DNA of 64,000 nucleotides, taken from assembly GCA_037893245.1 (NCBI GenBank), contig JBAIAA010000899.1, positions 372,001 to 436,000 on the forward strand. Reading direction: 5' to 3'. This DNA comes from Crossaster papposus. Its lineage: Eukaryota > Echinodermata > Asteroidea > Velatida > Solasteridae. This document shows positions 35,142-49,436 of the stretch, one piece after another. A program made the translations under genes and the position numbers. The notes under the pieces were generated by a model that saw only the letters and a program-made list of their open reading frames with translations, was not told the origin of the DNA and ran no database searches. The number at the start of each line of letters is the position of its first letter. Within the stretch, counting starts at the first letter, position 1.

Positions 35142-36953
35142 AGTAGTAGGGATATGCCGATTGTAGACCAAATCTTAAAAAACTCAATTTGATCTGATAA
35201 CAAAAAAACTCACATTTATTATTATGAAAAGGGAAAGAAGTGTGCAGTAGAAATAAACACCTGATGTCGGAACAAGCCCTCGAGTTAAATATGTAAAGGG
35301 AAAGAAGTGTGCAGTAGAAATAAATACCTGATGTCGGAACAAGCCCTCAAGTTAAATATGTAAAGGGAAAGAAGTGTGCAGTAGAAATAAACACCTGATG
35401 TGGGAACAGGCCCTCGAGTTAAATATGTAAAGGGAAAGAAGTGTGCAGTAGAAATAAACACCTGATGTGGGAACAAGCCCTCGAGTTAAATATGTAGTAG
35501 TAGGGATATGCCGATTGTAGACCAAATCTCAAAAAACTCAATTTGATCTGATAACAAAAAAACTCACATTTATTATTATGTAAAGGGAAAGAAGTGTGCA
35601 GTAGAAATAAACACCTGATTTCGGAACAAGCCCTCGAGTTAAATATGTAAAGGGAAAGAAGTGTGCAGTAGAAATAAACACCTGATGTCGGAACAAGCCC
35701 TCGAGTTAAATATGTAAAGGGAAAGAAGTGTGCAGTAGAAATAAACACCTGATGTGGGAACAAGCCTTCGAGTTAAATATGTAAAGGGAAAGAAGTGTGC
35801 AGTAGAAATAAACACCTGATGTGGGAACAAGCCCTCGAGTTAAATATGTAGTAGTAGGGATATGCCGATTGTAGACCAAATCTTAAAAAACTCAATTTGA
35901 TCTGATAACAAAAAAAACCTCACATGTATTATTATGTAAAGGGAAAGAAGTGTGCAGTAGAAATAAACACCTGATGTGGGAACAAGCCCTCGAGTTAAAT
36001 ATGTAAAGGGAAAGAAGTGTGCAGTAGAAATAAACATCTGATGTGGGAACAAGCCCTCGAGTTAAATATGTAGTAGTAGGGATATGCCGATTGTAGACCA
36101 AATCTTAAAAAACTCAATTTGATCTGATAACAAAAAAACTCACATTTATTATTATGTAAAGGGAAAGAAGTGTGCAGTAGAAATAAACACCTGATGTGGG
36201 AACAAGCCCTCGAGTTAAATATGTAAAGGGAAAGAAGTATGCAGTAGAAATAAACACCTGATGTGGGAACAAGCCCTCGAGTTAAATATGTAGTAGTAGG
36301 GATATGCCGATTGTAGACCAAATCTTAAAAAACTCAATTTGATCTGATAACAAAAAAACTCACATTTATTATTATGTAAAGGGAAATAAGTGTGCAGTAG
36401 AAAAAAACACCTGATGTGGGAACAAGCCCTCGAGTTAAATATGTAAAGGGAAAGAAGTGTGCAGTAGAAATAAACACCTGATGTGGGAACAAGCCATCGA
36501 GTTAAATATGTAGTAGTAGGGATATGCCGATTGTAGACCAAATCTTAAACAATTCAATTTGATCTGATAAAAAAAACACCTCACATTTATTATTATGTAA
36601 AGGGAAAGAAGTGTGCAGTAGAAATAAACACCTGATGTGGGAACAAGCCCTCGAGTTAAATATGTAAAGGGAAAGAAGTGTGCAGTAGAAATAAACACCT
36701 GATGTGGGAACAAGCCCTCGAGTTAAATATGTAGTAGTAGGGATATGCCGATTGTAGACCAAATCTTAAAAAACTCAATTTGATCTGATAACAAACAAAC
36801 CTCACATTTATTATTATGTAAAGGGAAAGAAGTTTGCAGTAGAAATAAACACCTGATGTGGGAACAAGCCCTCGAGTTAAATATGTAAAGGGAAAGAAGT
36901 GTGCAGTAGAAATAAACACCTGATGTGGGAACAAGCCCTCGAGTTAAATATGT
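35142..36953 (+). repeat. HOR V module 3 (1,812 bp)
   Basis: It matches module 2 with a 2,188-bp shift up to the TTAAACAATTC B, then adds a composite with CAAACAAACC and AGTTTGCAG. The array first shows this marker here and carries it to 57628. One B junction (35227) reads ATGAAAAGGG for ATGTAAAGGG. Confidence 0.84.
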
Positions 36954-38920
36954 AGTAGTAGGGATATGCCGATTGTAGACCAAATCTTAAAAAACTCAAT
37001 TTGATCTGATAACAAAAAAACTCAAATTTATTATTATGTAAAGGGAAAGAAGTGTGCAGTAGAAATAAACACCTGATGTCGGAACAAGCCCTCGAGTTAA
37101 ATATGTAAAGGGAAAGAAGTGTGCAGTAGAAATAAACACCTGATGTGGGAACAGGCCCTCGAGTTAAATATGTAAAGGGAAAGAAGTGTGCAGTAGAAAT
37201 AAACACCTGATGTGGGAACAAGCCCTCGAGTTAAATATGTAGTAGTAGGGATATGCCGATTGTAGACCAAATCTCAAAAAACTCAATTTGATCTGATAAC
37301 AAAAAAACTCACATTTATTATTATGTAAAGGGAAAGAAGTGTGCAGTAGAAATAAACACCTGATTTCGGAACAAGCCCTCGAGTTAAATATGTAAAGGGA
37401 AAGAAGTGTGCAGTAGAAATAAACACCTGATGTCGGAACAAGCCCTCGAGTTAAATATGTAAAGGGAAAGAAGTGTGCAGTAGAAATAAACACCTGATGT
37501 GGGAACAAGCCCTCGAGTTAAATATGTAAAGGGAAAGAAGTGTGCAGTAGAAATAAACACCTGATGTGGGAACAAGCCCTCGAGTTAAATATGTAGTAGT
37601 AGGGATATGCCGATTGTAGACCAAATCTTAAAAAACTCAATTTGATCTGATAACAAAAAAAAACTCACATGTATTATTATGTAAAGGGAAATAAGTGTGC
37701 AGTAGAAATAAACACCTGATGTGGGAACAAGCCCTCGAGTTAAATATGTAAAGGGAAAGAAGTGTGCAGTAGAAATAAACATCTGATGTGGGAACAAGCC
37801 CTCGAGTTAAATATGTAGTAGTAGGGATATGCCGATTGTAGACCAAATCTTAAAAAACTCAATTTGATCTGATAACAAAAAAAACCTCACATGTATTATT
37901 ATGTAAAGGGAAAGAAGTGTGCAGTAGAAATAAACACCTGATGTGGGAACAAGCCCTCGAGTTAAATATGTAAAGGGAAAGAAGTGTGCAGTAGAAATAA
38001 ACATCTGATGTGGGAACAAGCCCTCGAGTTAAATATGTAGTAGTAGGGATATGCCGATTGTAGACCAAATCTTAAAAAACTCAATTTGATCTGATAACAA
38101 AAAAACTCACATTTATTATTATGTAAAGGGAAAGAAGTGTGCAGTAGAAATAAACACCTGATGTGGGAACAAGCCCTCGAGTTAAATATGTAAAGGGAAA
38201 GAAGTATGCAGTAGAAATAAACACCTGATGTGGGAACAAGCCCTCGAGTTAAATATGTAGTAGTAGGGATATGCCGATTGTAGACCAAATCTTAAAAAAC
38301 TCAATTTGATCTGATAACAAAAAAACTCACATTTATTATTATGTAAAGGGAAAGAAGTGTGCAGTAGAAAAAAACACCTGATGTGGGAACAAGCCCTCGA
38401 GTTAAATATGTAAAGGGAAAGAAGTGTGCAGTAGAAATAAACACCTGATGTGGGAACAAGCCCTCGAGTTAAATATGTAGTAGTAGGGATATGCCGATTG
38501 TAGACCAAATCTTAAACAATTCAATTTGATCTGATAAAAAAAACACCTCACATTTATTATTATGTAAAGGGAAAGAAGTGTGCAGTAGAAATAAACACCT
38601 GATGTGGGAACAAGCCCTCGAGTTAAATATGTAAAGGGAAAGAAGTGTGCAGTAGAAATAAACACCTGATGTGGGAACAAGCCCTCGAGTTAAATATGTA
38701 GTAGTAGGGATATGCCGATTGTAGACCAAATCTTAAAAAACTCAATTTGATCTGATAACAAACAAACCTCACATTTATTATTATGTAAAGGGAAAGAAGT
38801 TTGCAGTAGAAATAAACACCTGATGTGGGAACAAGCCCTCGAGTTAAATATGTAAAGGGAAAGAAGTGTGCAGTAGAAATAAACACCTGATGTGGGAACA
38901 AGCCCTCGAGTTAAATATGT
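36954..38920 (+). repeat. HOR V module 4 (1,967 bp, with 222-bp tandem duplication)
   Basis: A long-type module (B-A3-B-A4 and five B-A2 composites) enlarged by duplication of one B(88)-A2 composite: 37595-37816 and 37817-38038. The B that starts it has CTCAAATTT. Segments from about 35840 repeat from 37807 with a 1,967-bp shift. Confidence 0.86.
37595..38038 (+). repeat. Tandem pair of 222-bp B-A-A composites
   Basis: Both composites have an 88-bp B with CACATGT and a second A with ACATCTG. The first has AAATAAG in its first A and nine A in the tract, and the second has ACCTC. The neighbouring modules carry this composite once. Confidence 0.84.
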
Positions 38921-40157
38921 AGTAGTAGGGATATGCCGATTGTAGACCAAATCTTAAAAAACTCAATTTGATCTGATAACAAAAAAACTCAAATTTATTA
39001 TTATGTAAAGGGAAAGAAGTGTGCAGTAGAAATAAACACCTGATGTCGGAACAAGCCCTCGAGTTAAATATGTAAAGGGAAAGAAGTGTGCAGTAGAAAT
39101 AAACACCTGATGTGGGAACAGGCCCTCGAGTTAAATATGTAAAGGGAAAGAAGTGTGCAGTAGAAATAAACACCTGATGTGGGAACAAGCCCTCGAGTTA
39201 AATATGTAGTAGTAGGGATATGCCGATTGTAGACCAAATCTCAAAAAACTCAATTTGATCTGATAACAAAAAAACTCACATTTATTATTATGTAAAGGGA
39301 AAGAAGTGTGCAGTAGAAATAAACACCTGATTTCGGAACAAGCCCTCGAGTTAAATATGTAAAGGGAAAGAAGTGTGCAGTAGAAATAAACACCTGATGT
39401 CGGAACAAGCCCTCGAGTTAAATATGTAAAGGGAAAGAAGTGTGCAGTAGAAATAAACACCTGATGTGGGAACAAGCCCTCGAGTTAAATATGTAAAGGG
39501 AAAGAAGTGTGCAGTAGAAATAAACACCTGATGTGGGAACAAGCCCTCGAGTTAAATATGTAGTAGTAGGGATATGCCGATTGTAGACCAAATCTTAAAA
39601 AACTCAATTTGATCTGATAACAAAAAAAACCTCACATGTATTATTATGTAAAGGGAAATAAGTGTGCAGTAGAAATAAACACCTGATGTGGGAACAAGCC
39701 CTCGAGTTAAATATGTAAAGGGAAAGAAGTGTGCAGTAGAAATAAACATCTGATGTGGGAACAAGCCCTCGAGTTAAATATGTAGTAGTAGGGATATGCC
39801 GATTGTAGACCAAATCTTAAAAAACTCAATTTGATCTGATAACAAAAAAACTCACATTTATTATTATGTAAAGGGAAAGAAGTGTGCAGTAGAAATAAAC
39901 ACCTGATGTGGGAACAAGCCCTCGAGTTAAATATGTAGTAGTAGGGATATGCCGATTGTATACCAAATCTTAAAAAACTCAATTTGATCTGATAAAAAAA
40001 AAAACTCACATTTATTATTATGTAAAGGGAAAGAAGTGTGCAGTAGAAATAAACACCTGATGTGGGAACAAGCCCTCGAGTTAAATATGTAAAGGGAAAG
40101 AAGTGTGCAGTAGAAATAAACACCTGATGTGGGAACAAGCCCTCGAGTTAAATATGT
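38921..40157 (+). repeat. HOR V short module (1,237 bp), first
   Basis: B-A3-B(ATCTCAAAA)-A4-B(88)-A2-B-A1-B(GTATACC)-A2; the unit lengths sum to 1,237. The single-A step makes it distinct from the long module. Confidence 0.87.
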
Positions 40158-41902
40158 AGTAGTAGGGATATGCCGATTGTAGACCAAATCTTAAAAAACT
40201 CAATTTGATCTGATAACAAAAAAACTCACATTTATTATTATGTAAAGGGAAAGAAGTGTGCAGTAGAAATAAACACCTGATGTCGGAACAAGCCCTCAAG
40301 TTAAATATGTAAAGGGAAAGAAGTGTGCAGTAGAAATAAACACCTGATGTGGGAACAGGCCCTCGAGTTAAATATGTAAAGGGAAAGAAGTGTGCAGTAG
40401 AAATAAACACCTGATGTGGGAACAAGCCCTCGAGTTAAATATGTAGTAGTAGGGATATGCCGATTGTAGACCAAATCTCAAAAAACTCAATTTGATCTGA
40501 TAACAAAAAAACTCACATTTATTATTATGTAAAGGGAAAGAAGTGTGCAGTAGAAATAAACACCTGATTTTGGAACAAGCCCTCGAGTTAAATATGTAAA
40601 GGGAAAGAAGTGTGCAGTAGAAATAAACACCTGATGTCGGAACAAGCCCTCGAGTTAAATATGTAAAGGGAAAGAAGTGTGCAGTAGAAATAAACACCTG
40701 ATGTGGGAACAAGCCCTCGAGTTAAATATGTAAAGGGAAAGAAGTGTGCAGTAGAAATAAACATCTGATGTGGGAACAAGCCCTCGAGTTAAATATGTAG
40801 TAGTAGGGATATGCCGATTGTAGACCAAATCTTAAAAAACTCAATTTGATCTGATAACAAAAAAAACCTCACATGTATTATTATGTAAAGGGAAAGAAGT
40901 GTGCAGTAGAAATAAACACCTGATGTGGGAACAAGCCCTCGAGTTAAATATGTAAAGGGAAAGAAGTGTGCAGTAGAAATAAACATCTGATGTGGGAACA
41001 AGCCCTCGAGTTAAATATGTAGTAGTAGGGATATGCCGATTGTAGACCAAATCTTAAAAAACTCAATTTGATCTGATAACAAAAAAACTCACATTTATTA
41101 TTATGTAAAGGGAAAGAAGTGTGCAGTAGAAATAAACACCTGATGTGGGAACAAGCCCTCGAGTTAAATATGTAAAGGGAAAGAAGTATGCAGTAGAAAT
41201 AAACACCTGATGTGGGAACAAGCCCTCGAGTTAAATATGTAGTAGTAGGGATATGCCGATTGTAGACCAAATCTTAAAAAACTCAATTTGATCTGATAAC
41301 AAAAAAACTCACATTTATTATTATGTAAAGGGAAAGAAGTGTGCAGTAGAAAAAAACACCTGATGTGGGAACAAGCCCTCGAGTTAAATATGTAAAGGGA
41401 AAGAAGTGTGCAGTAGAAATAAACACCTGATGTGGGAACAAGCCCTCGAGTTAAATATGTAGTAGTAGGGATATGCCGATTGTAGACCAAATCTTAAACA
41501 ATTCAATTTGATCTGATAAAAAAAACACCTCACATTTATTATTATGTAAAGGGAAAGAAGTGTGCAGTAGAAATAAACACCTGATGTGGGAACAAGCCCT
41601 CGAGTTAAATATGTAAAGGGAAAGAAGTGTGCAGTAGAAATAAACACCTGATGTGGGAACAAGCCCTCGAGTTAAATATGTAGTAGTAGGGATATGCCGA
41701 TTGTAGACCAAATCTTAAAAAACTCAATTTGATCTGATAACAAACAAACCTCACATTTATTATTATGTAAAGGGAAAGAAGTTTGCAGTAGAAATAAACA
41801 CCTGATGTGGGAACAAGCCCTCGAGTTAAATATGTAAAGGGAAAGAAGTGTGCAGTAGAAATAAACACCTGATGTGGGAACAAGCCCTCGAGTTAAATAT
41901 GT
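40158..41902 (+). repeat. HOR V long module (1,745 bp), first
   Basis: B-A3-B(ATCTCAAAA)-A4-B(88)-A2 followed by four further B-A2 composites; the unit lengths sum to 1,745. Markers in order are TTTTGG, ACATCTG, GTATGCAG, GAAAAAAACACC, TTAAACAATTC and AGTTTGCAG. Confidence 0.87.
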
Positions 41903-43139
41903 AGTAGTAGGGATATGCCGATTGTAGACCAAATCTTAAAAAACTCAATTTGATCTGATAACAAAAAAACTCAAATTTATTATTATGTAAAGGGAAAGAA
42001 GTGTGCAGTAGAAATAAACACCTGATGTCGGAACAAGCCCTCGAGTTAAATATGTAAAGGGAAAGAAGTGTGCAGTAGAAATAAACACCTGATGTGGGAA
42101 CAGGCCCTCGAGTTAAATATGTAAAGGGAAAGAAGTGTGCAGTAGAAATAAACACCTGATGTGGGAACAAGCCCTCGAGTTAAATATGTAGTAGTAGGGA
42201 TATGCCGATTGTAGACCAAATCTCAAAAAACTCAATTTGATCTGATAACAAAAAAACTCACATTTATTATTATGTAAAGGGAAAGAAGTGTGCAGTAGAA
42301 ATAAACACCTGATTTCGGAACAAGCCCTCGAGTTAAATATGTAAAGGGAAAGAAGTGTGCAGTAGAAATAAACACCTGATGTCGGAACAAGCCCTCGAGT
42401 TAAATATGTAAAGGGAAAGAAGTGTGCAGTAGAAATAAACACCTGATGTGGGAACAAGCCCTCGAGTTAAATATGTAAAGGGAAAGAAGTGTGCAGTAGA
42501 AATAAACACCTGATGTGGGAACAAGCCCTCGAGTTAAATATGTAGTAGTAGGGATATGCCGATTGTAGACCAAATCTTAAAAAACTCAATTTGATCTGAT
42601 AACAAAAAAAACCTCACATGTATTATTATGTAAAGGGAAATAAGTGTGCAGTAGAAATAAACACCTGATGTGGGAACAAGCCCTCGAGTTAAATATGTAA
42701 AGGGAAAGAAGTGTGCAGTAGAAATAAACATCTGATGTGGGAACAAGCCCTCGAGTTAAATATGTAGTAGTAGGGATATGCCGATTGTAGACCAAATCTT
42801 AAAAAACTCAATTTGATCTGATAACAAAAAAACTCACATTTATTATTATGTAAAGGGAAAGAAGTGTGCAGTAGAAATAAACACCTGATGTGGGAACAAG
42901 CCCTCGAGTTAAATATGTAGTAGTAGGGATATGCCGATTGTATACCAAATCTTAAAAAACTCAATTTGATCTGATAAAAAAAAAAACTCACATTTATTAT
43001 TATGTAAAGGGAAAGAAGTGTGCAGTAGAAATAAACACCTGATGTGGGAACAAGCCCTCGAGTTAAATATGTAAAGGGAAAGAAGTGTGCAGTAGAAATA
43101 AACACCTGATGTGGGAACAAGCCCTCGAGTTAAATATGT
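41903..43139 (+). repeat. HOR V short module, second
   Basis: The same order as 38921-40157, with a 2,982-bp shift (one long plus one short module). Confidence 0.87.
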
Positions 43140-44796
43140 AGTAGTAGGGATATGCCGATTGTAGACCAAATCTTAAAAAACTCAATTTGATCTGATAACA
43201 AAAAAACTCACATTTATTATTATGTAAAGGGAAAGAAGTGTGCAGTAGAAATAAACACCTGATGTCGGAACAAGCCCTCAAGTTAAATATGTAAAGGGAA
43301 AGAAGTGTGCAGTAGAAATAAACACCTGATGTGGGAACAGGCCCTCGAGTTAAATATGTAAAGGGAAAGAAGTGTGCAGTAGAAATAAACACCTGATGTG
43401 GGAACAAGCCCTCGAGTTAAATATGTAGTAGTAGGGATATGCCGATTGTAGACCAAATCTCAAAAAACTCAATTTGATCTGATAACAAAAAAACTCACAT
43501 TTATTATTATGTAAAGGGAAAGAAGTGTGCAGTAGAAATAAACACCTGATTTTGGAACAAGCCCTCGAGTTAAATATGTAAAGGGAAAGAAGTGTGCAGT
43601 AGAAATAAACACCTGATGTCGGAACAAGCCCTCGAGTTAAATATGTAAAGGGAAAGAAGTGTGCAGTAGAAATAAACACCTGATGTGGGAACAAGCCCTC
43701 GAGTTAAATATGTAAAGGGAAAGAAGTGTGCAGTAGAAATAAACACCTGATGTGGGAACAAGCCCTCGAGTTAAATATGTAGTAGTAGGGATATGCCGAT
43801 TGTAGACCAAATCTCAAAAAACTCAATTTGATCTGATAACAAAAAACCTCACATGTATTATTATGTAAAGGGAAAGAAGTGTGCAGTAGAAATAAACACC
43901 TGATTTTGGAACAAGCCCTCGAGTTAAATATGTAAAGGGAAAGAAGTGTGCAGTAGAAATAAACACCTGATGTCGGAACAAGCCCTCGAGTTAAATATGT
44001 AAAGGGAAAGAAGTGTGCAGTAGAAATAAACACCTGATGTGGGAACAAGCCCTCGAGTTAAATATGTAAAGGGAAAGAAGTGTGCAGTAGAAATAAACAT
44101 CTGATGTGGGAACAAGCCCTCGAGTTAAATATGTAGTAGTAGGGATATGCCGATTGTAGACCAAATCTTAAAAAACTCAATTTGATCTGATAACAAAAAA
44201 AACCTCACATGTATTATTATGTAAAGGGAAAGAAGTGTGCAGTAGAAATAAACACCTGATGTGGGAACAAGCCCTCGAGTTAAATATGTAAAGGGAAAGA
44301 AGTGTGCAGTAGAAATAAACATCTGATGTGGGAACAAGCCCTCGAGTTAAATATGTAGTAGTAGGGATATGCCGATTGTAGACCAAATCTTAAAAAACTC
44401 AATTTGATCTGATAACAAAAAAACTCACATTTATTATTATGTAAAGGGAAAGAAGTGTGCAGTAGAAATAAACACCTGATGTGGGAACAAGCCCTCGAGT
44501 TAAATATGTAAAGGGAAAGAAGTATGCAGTAGAAATAAACACCTGATGTGGGAACAAGCCCTCGAGTTAAATATGTAGTAGTAGGGATATGCCGATTGTA
44601 GACCAAATCTTAAAAAACTCAATTTGATCTGATAACAAAAAAACTCACATTTATTATTATGTAAAGGGAAAGAAGTGTGCAGTAGAAAAAAACACCTGAT
44701 GTGGGAACAAGCCCTCGAGTTAAATATGTAAAGGGAAAGAAGTGTGCAGTAGAAATAAACACCTGATGTGGGAACAAGCCCTCGAGTTAAATATGT
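43140..44796 (+). repeat. HOR V medium module, first (about 1,658 bp)
   Basis: It contains an extra 354-bp B-A4 step: the B(ATCTCAAAA)-A4 at 43427-43780 is followed by a second such step at 43781-44134, whose B has an ACCTCACATGT end. It finishes with ACATCTG, GTATGCAG and GAAAAAAACACC units, like a long module cut short. Confidence 0.86.
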
Positions 44797-46542
44797 AGTA
44801 GTAGGGATATGCCGATTGTAGACCAAATCTTAAACAATTCAATTTGATCTGATAAAAAAAACACCTCACATTTATTATTATGTAAAGGGAAAGAAGTGTG
44901 CAGTAGAAATAAACACCTGATGTCGGAACAAGCCCTCAAGTTAAATATGTAAAGGGAAAGAAGTGTGCAGTAGAAATAAACACCTGATGTGGGAACAGGC
45001 CCTCGAGTTAAATATGTAAAGGGAAAGAAGTGTGCAGTAGAAATAAACACCTGATGTGGGAACAAGCCCTCGAGTTAAATATGTAGTAGTAGGGATATGC
45101 CGATTGTAGACCAAATCTCAAAAAACTCAATTTGATCTGATAACAAAAAAACTCACATTTATTATTATGTAAAGGGAAAGAAGTGTGCAGTAGAAATAAA
45201 CACCTGATTTTGGAACAAGCCCTCGAGTTAAATATGTAAAGGGAAAGAAGTGTGCAGTAGAAATAAACACCTGATGTCGGAACAAGCCCTCGAGTTAAAT
45301 ATGTAAAGGGAAAGAAGTGTGCAGTAGAAATAAACACCTGATGTGGGAACAAGCCCTCGAGTTAAATATGTAAAGGGAAAGAAGTGTGCAGTAGAAATAA
45401 ACATCTGATGTGGGAACAAGCCCTCGAGTTAAATATGTAGTAGTAGGGATATGCCGATTGTAGACCAAATCTTAAAAAACTCAATTTGATCTGATAACAA
45501 AAAAAACCTCACATGTATTATTATGTAAAGGGAAAGAAGTGTGCAGTAGAAATAAACACCTGATGTGGGAACAAGCCCTCGAGTTAAATATGTAAAGGGA
45601 AAGAAGTGTGCAGTAGAAATAAACATCTGATGTGGGAACAAGCCCTCGAGTTAAATATGTAGTAGTAGGGATATGCCGATTGTAGACCAAATCTTAAAAA
45701 ACTCAATTTGATCTGATAACAAAAAAACTCACATTTATTATTATGTAAAGGGAAAGAAGTGTGCAGTAGAAATAAACACCTGATGTGGGAACAAGCCCTC
45801 GAGTTAAATATGTAAAGGGAAAGAAGTATGCAGTAGAAATAAACACCTGATGTGGGAACAAGCCCTCGAGTTAAATATGTAGTAGTAGGGATATGCCGAT
45901 TGTAGACCAAATCTTAAAAAACTCAATTTGATCTGATAACAAAAAAACTCACATTTATTATTATGTAAAGGGAAAGAAGTGTGCAGTAGAAAAAAACACC
46001 TGATGTGGGAACAAGCCCTCGAGTTAAATATGTAAAGGGAAAGAAGTGTGCAGTAGAAATAAACACCTGATGTGGGAACAAGCCCTCGAGTTAAATATGT
46101 AGTAGTAGGGATATGCCGATTGTAGACCAAATCTTAAACAATTCAATTTGATCTGATAAAAAAAACACCTCACATTTATTATTATGTAAAGGGAAAGAAG
46201 TGTGCAGTAGAAATAAACACCTGATGTGGGAACAAGCCCTCGAGTTAAATATGTAAAGGGAAAGAAGTGTGCAGTAGAAATAAACACCTGATGTGGGAAC
46301 AAGCCCTCGAGTTAAATATGTAGTAGTAGGGATATGCCGATTGTAGACCAAATCTTAAAAAACTCAATTTGATCTGATAACAAACAAACCTCACATTTAT
46401 TATTATGTAAAGGGAAAGAAGTTTGCAGTAGAAATAAACACCTGATGTGGGAACAAGCCCTCGAGTTAAATATGTAAAGGGAAAGAAGTGTGCAGTAGAA
46501 ATAAACACCTGATGTGGGAACAAGCCCTCGAGTTAAATATGT
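44797..46542 (+). repeat. HOR V long module, second
   Basis: It begins with a hybrid start: a TTAAACAATTC B directly followed by the CTCAAG/ACAGGCC A run. This marks the joint between two 4,640-bp super-repeats. From 44884 it follows 40244 onward with a 4,640-bp shift. Confidence 0.86.
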
Positions 46543-47779
46543 AGTAGTAGGGATATGCCGATTGTAGACCAAATCTTAAAAAACTCAATTTGATCTGATA
46601 ACAAAAAAACTCAAATTTATTATTATGTAAAGGGAAAGAAGTGTGCAGTAGAAATAAACACCTGATGTCGGAACAAGCCCTCGAGTTAAATATGTAAAGG
46701 GAAAGAAGTGTGCAGTAGAAATAAACACCTGATGTGGGAACAGGCCCTCGAGTTAAATATGTAAAGGGAAAGAAGTGTGCAGTAGAAATAAACACCTGAT
46801 GTGGGAACAAGCCCTCGAGTTAAATATGTAGTAGTAGGGATATGCCGATTGTAGACCAAATCTCAAAAAACTCAATTTGATCTGATAACAAAAAAACTCA
46901 CATTTATTATTATGTAAAGGGAAAGAAGTGTGCAGTAGAAATAAACACCTGATTTCGGAACAAGCCCTCGAGTTAAATATGTAAAGGGAAAGAAGTGTGC
47001 AGTAGAAATAAACACCTGATGTCGGAACAAGCCCTCGAGTTAAATATGTAAAGGGAAAGAAGTGTGCAGTAGAAATAAACACCTGATGTGGGAACAAGCC
47101 CTCGAGTTAAATATGTAAAGGGAAAGAAGTGTGCAGTAGAAATAAACACCTGATGTGGGAACAAGCCCTCGAGTTAAATATGTAGTAGTAGGGATATGCC
47201 GATTGTAGACCAAATCTTAAAAAACTCAATTTGATCTGATAACAAAAAAAACCTCACATGTATTATTATGTAAAGGGAAATAAGTGTGCAGTAGAAATAA
47301 ACACCTGATGTGGGAACAAGCCCTCGAGTTAAATATGTAAAGGGAAAGAAGTGTGCAGTAGAAATAAACATCTGATGTGGGAACAAGCCCTCGAGTTAAA
47401 TATGTAGTAGTAGGGATATGCCGATTGTAGACCAAATCTTAAAAAACTCAATTTGATCTGATAACAAAAAAACTCACATTTATTATTATGTAAAGGGAAA
47501 GAAGTGTGCAGTAGAAATAAACACCTGATGTGGGAACAAGCCCTCGAGTTAAATATGTAGTAGTAGGGATATGCCGATTGTATACCAAATCTTAAAAAAC
47601 TCAATTTGATCTGATAAAAAAAAAAACTCACATTTATTATTATGTAAAGGGAAAGAAGTGTGCAGTAGAAATAAACACCTGATGTGGGAACAAGCCCTCG
47701 AGTTAAATATGTAAAGGGAAAGAAGTGTGCAGTAGAAATAAACACCTGATGTGGGAACAAGCCCTCGAGTTAAATATGT
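46543..47779 (+). repeat. HOR V short module, third
   Basis: It matches 41903-43139 with a 4,640-bp shift. No difference was noticed. Confidence 0.87.
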
Positions 47780-49436
47780 AGTAGTAGGGATATGCCGATT
47801 GTAGACCAAATCTTAAAAAACTCAATTTGATCTGATAACAAAAAAACTCACATTTATTATTATGTAAAGGGAAAGAAGTGTGCAGTAGAAATAAACACCT
47901 GATGTCGGAACAAGCCCTCAAGTTAAATATGTAAAGGGAAAGAAGTGTGCAGTAGAAATAAACACCTGATGTGGGAACAGGCCCTCGAGTTAAATATGTA
48001 AAGGGAAAGAAGTGTGCAGTAGAAATAAACACCTGATGTGGGAACAAGCCCTCGAGTTAAATATGTAGTAGTAGGGATATGCCGATTGTAGACCAAATCT
48101 CAAAAAACTCAATTTGATCTGATAACAAAAAAACTCACATTTATTATTATGTAAAGGGAAAGAAGTGTGCAGTAGAAATAAACACCTGATTTTGGAACAA
48201 GCCCTCGAGTTAAATATGTAAAGGGAAAGAAGTGTGCAGTAGAAATAAACACCTGATGTCGGAACAAGCCCTCGAGTTAAATATGTAAAGGGAAAGAAGT
48301 GTGCAGTAGAAATAAACACCTGATGTGGGAACAAGCCCTCGAGTTAAATATGTAAAGGGAAAGAAGTGTGCAGTAGAAATAAACACCTGATGTGGGAACA
48401 AGCCCTCGAGTTAAATATGTAGTAGTAGGGATATGCCGATTGTAGACCAAATCTCAAAAAACTCAATTTGATCTGATAACAAAAAACCTCACATGTATTA
48501 TTATGTAAAGGGAAAGAAGTGTGCAGTAGAAATAAACACCTGATTTTGGAACAAGCCCTCGAGTTAAATATGTAAAGGGAAAGAAGTGTGCAGTAGAAAT
48601 AAACACCTGATGTCGGAACAAGCCCTCGAGTTAAATATGTAAAGGGAAAGAAGTGTGCAGTAGAAATAAACACCTGATGTGGGAACAAGCCCTCGAGTTA
48701 AATATGTAAAGGGAAAGAAGTGTGCAGTAGAAATAAACATCTGATGTGGGAACAAGCCCTCGAGTTAAATATGTAGTAGTAGGGATATGCCGATTGTAGA
48801 CCAAATCTTAAAAAACTCAATTTGATCTGATAACAAAAAAAACCTCACATGTATTATTATGTAAAGGGAAAGAAGTGTGCAGTAGAAATAAACACCTGAT
48901 GTGGGAACAAGCCCTCGAGTTAAATATGTAAAGGGAAAGAAGTGTGCAGTAGAAATAAACATCTGATGTGGGAACAAGCCCTCGAGTTAAATATGTAGTA
49001 GTAGGGATATGCCGATTGTAGACCAAATCTTAAAAAACTCAATTTGATCTGATAACAAAAAAACTCACATTTATTATTATGTAAAGGGAAAGAAGTGTGC
49101 AGTAGAAATAAACACCTGATGTGGGAACAAGCCCTCGAGTTAAATATGTAAAGGGAAAGAAGTATGCAGTAGAAATAAACACCTGATGTGGGAACAAGCC
49201 CTCGAGTTAAATATGTAGTAGTAGGGATATGCCGATTGTAGACCAAATCTTAAAAAACTCAATTTGATCTGATAACAAAAAAACTCACATTTATTATTAT
49301 GTAAAGGGAAAGAAGTGTGCAGTAGAAAAAAACACCTGATGTGGGAACAAGCCCTCGAGTTAAATATGTAAAGGGAAAGAAGTGTGCAGTAGAAATAAAC
49401 ACCTGATGTGGGAACAAGCCCTCGAGTTAAATATGT
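47780..49436 (+). repeat. HOR V medium module, second
   Basis: It matches 43140-44796 with a 4,640-bp shift and includes the 354-bp duplicated step (48067-48420 and 48421-48774). Confidence 0.87.
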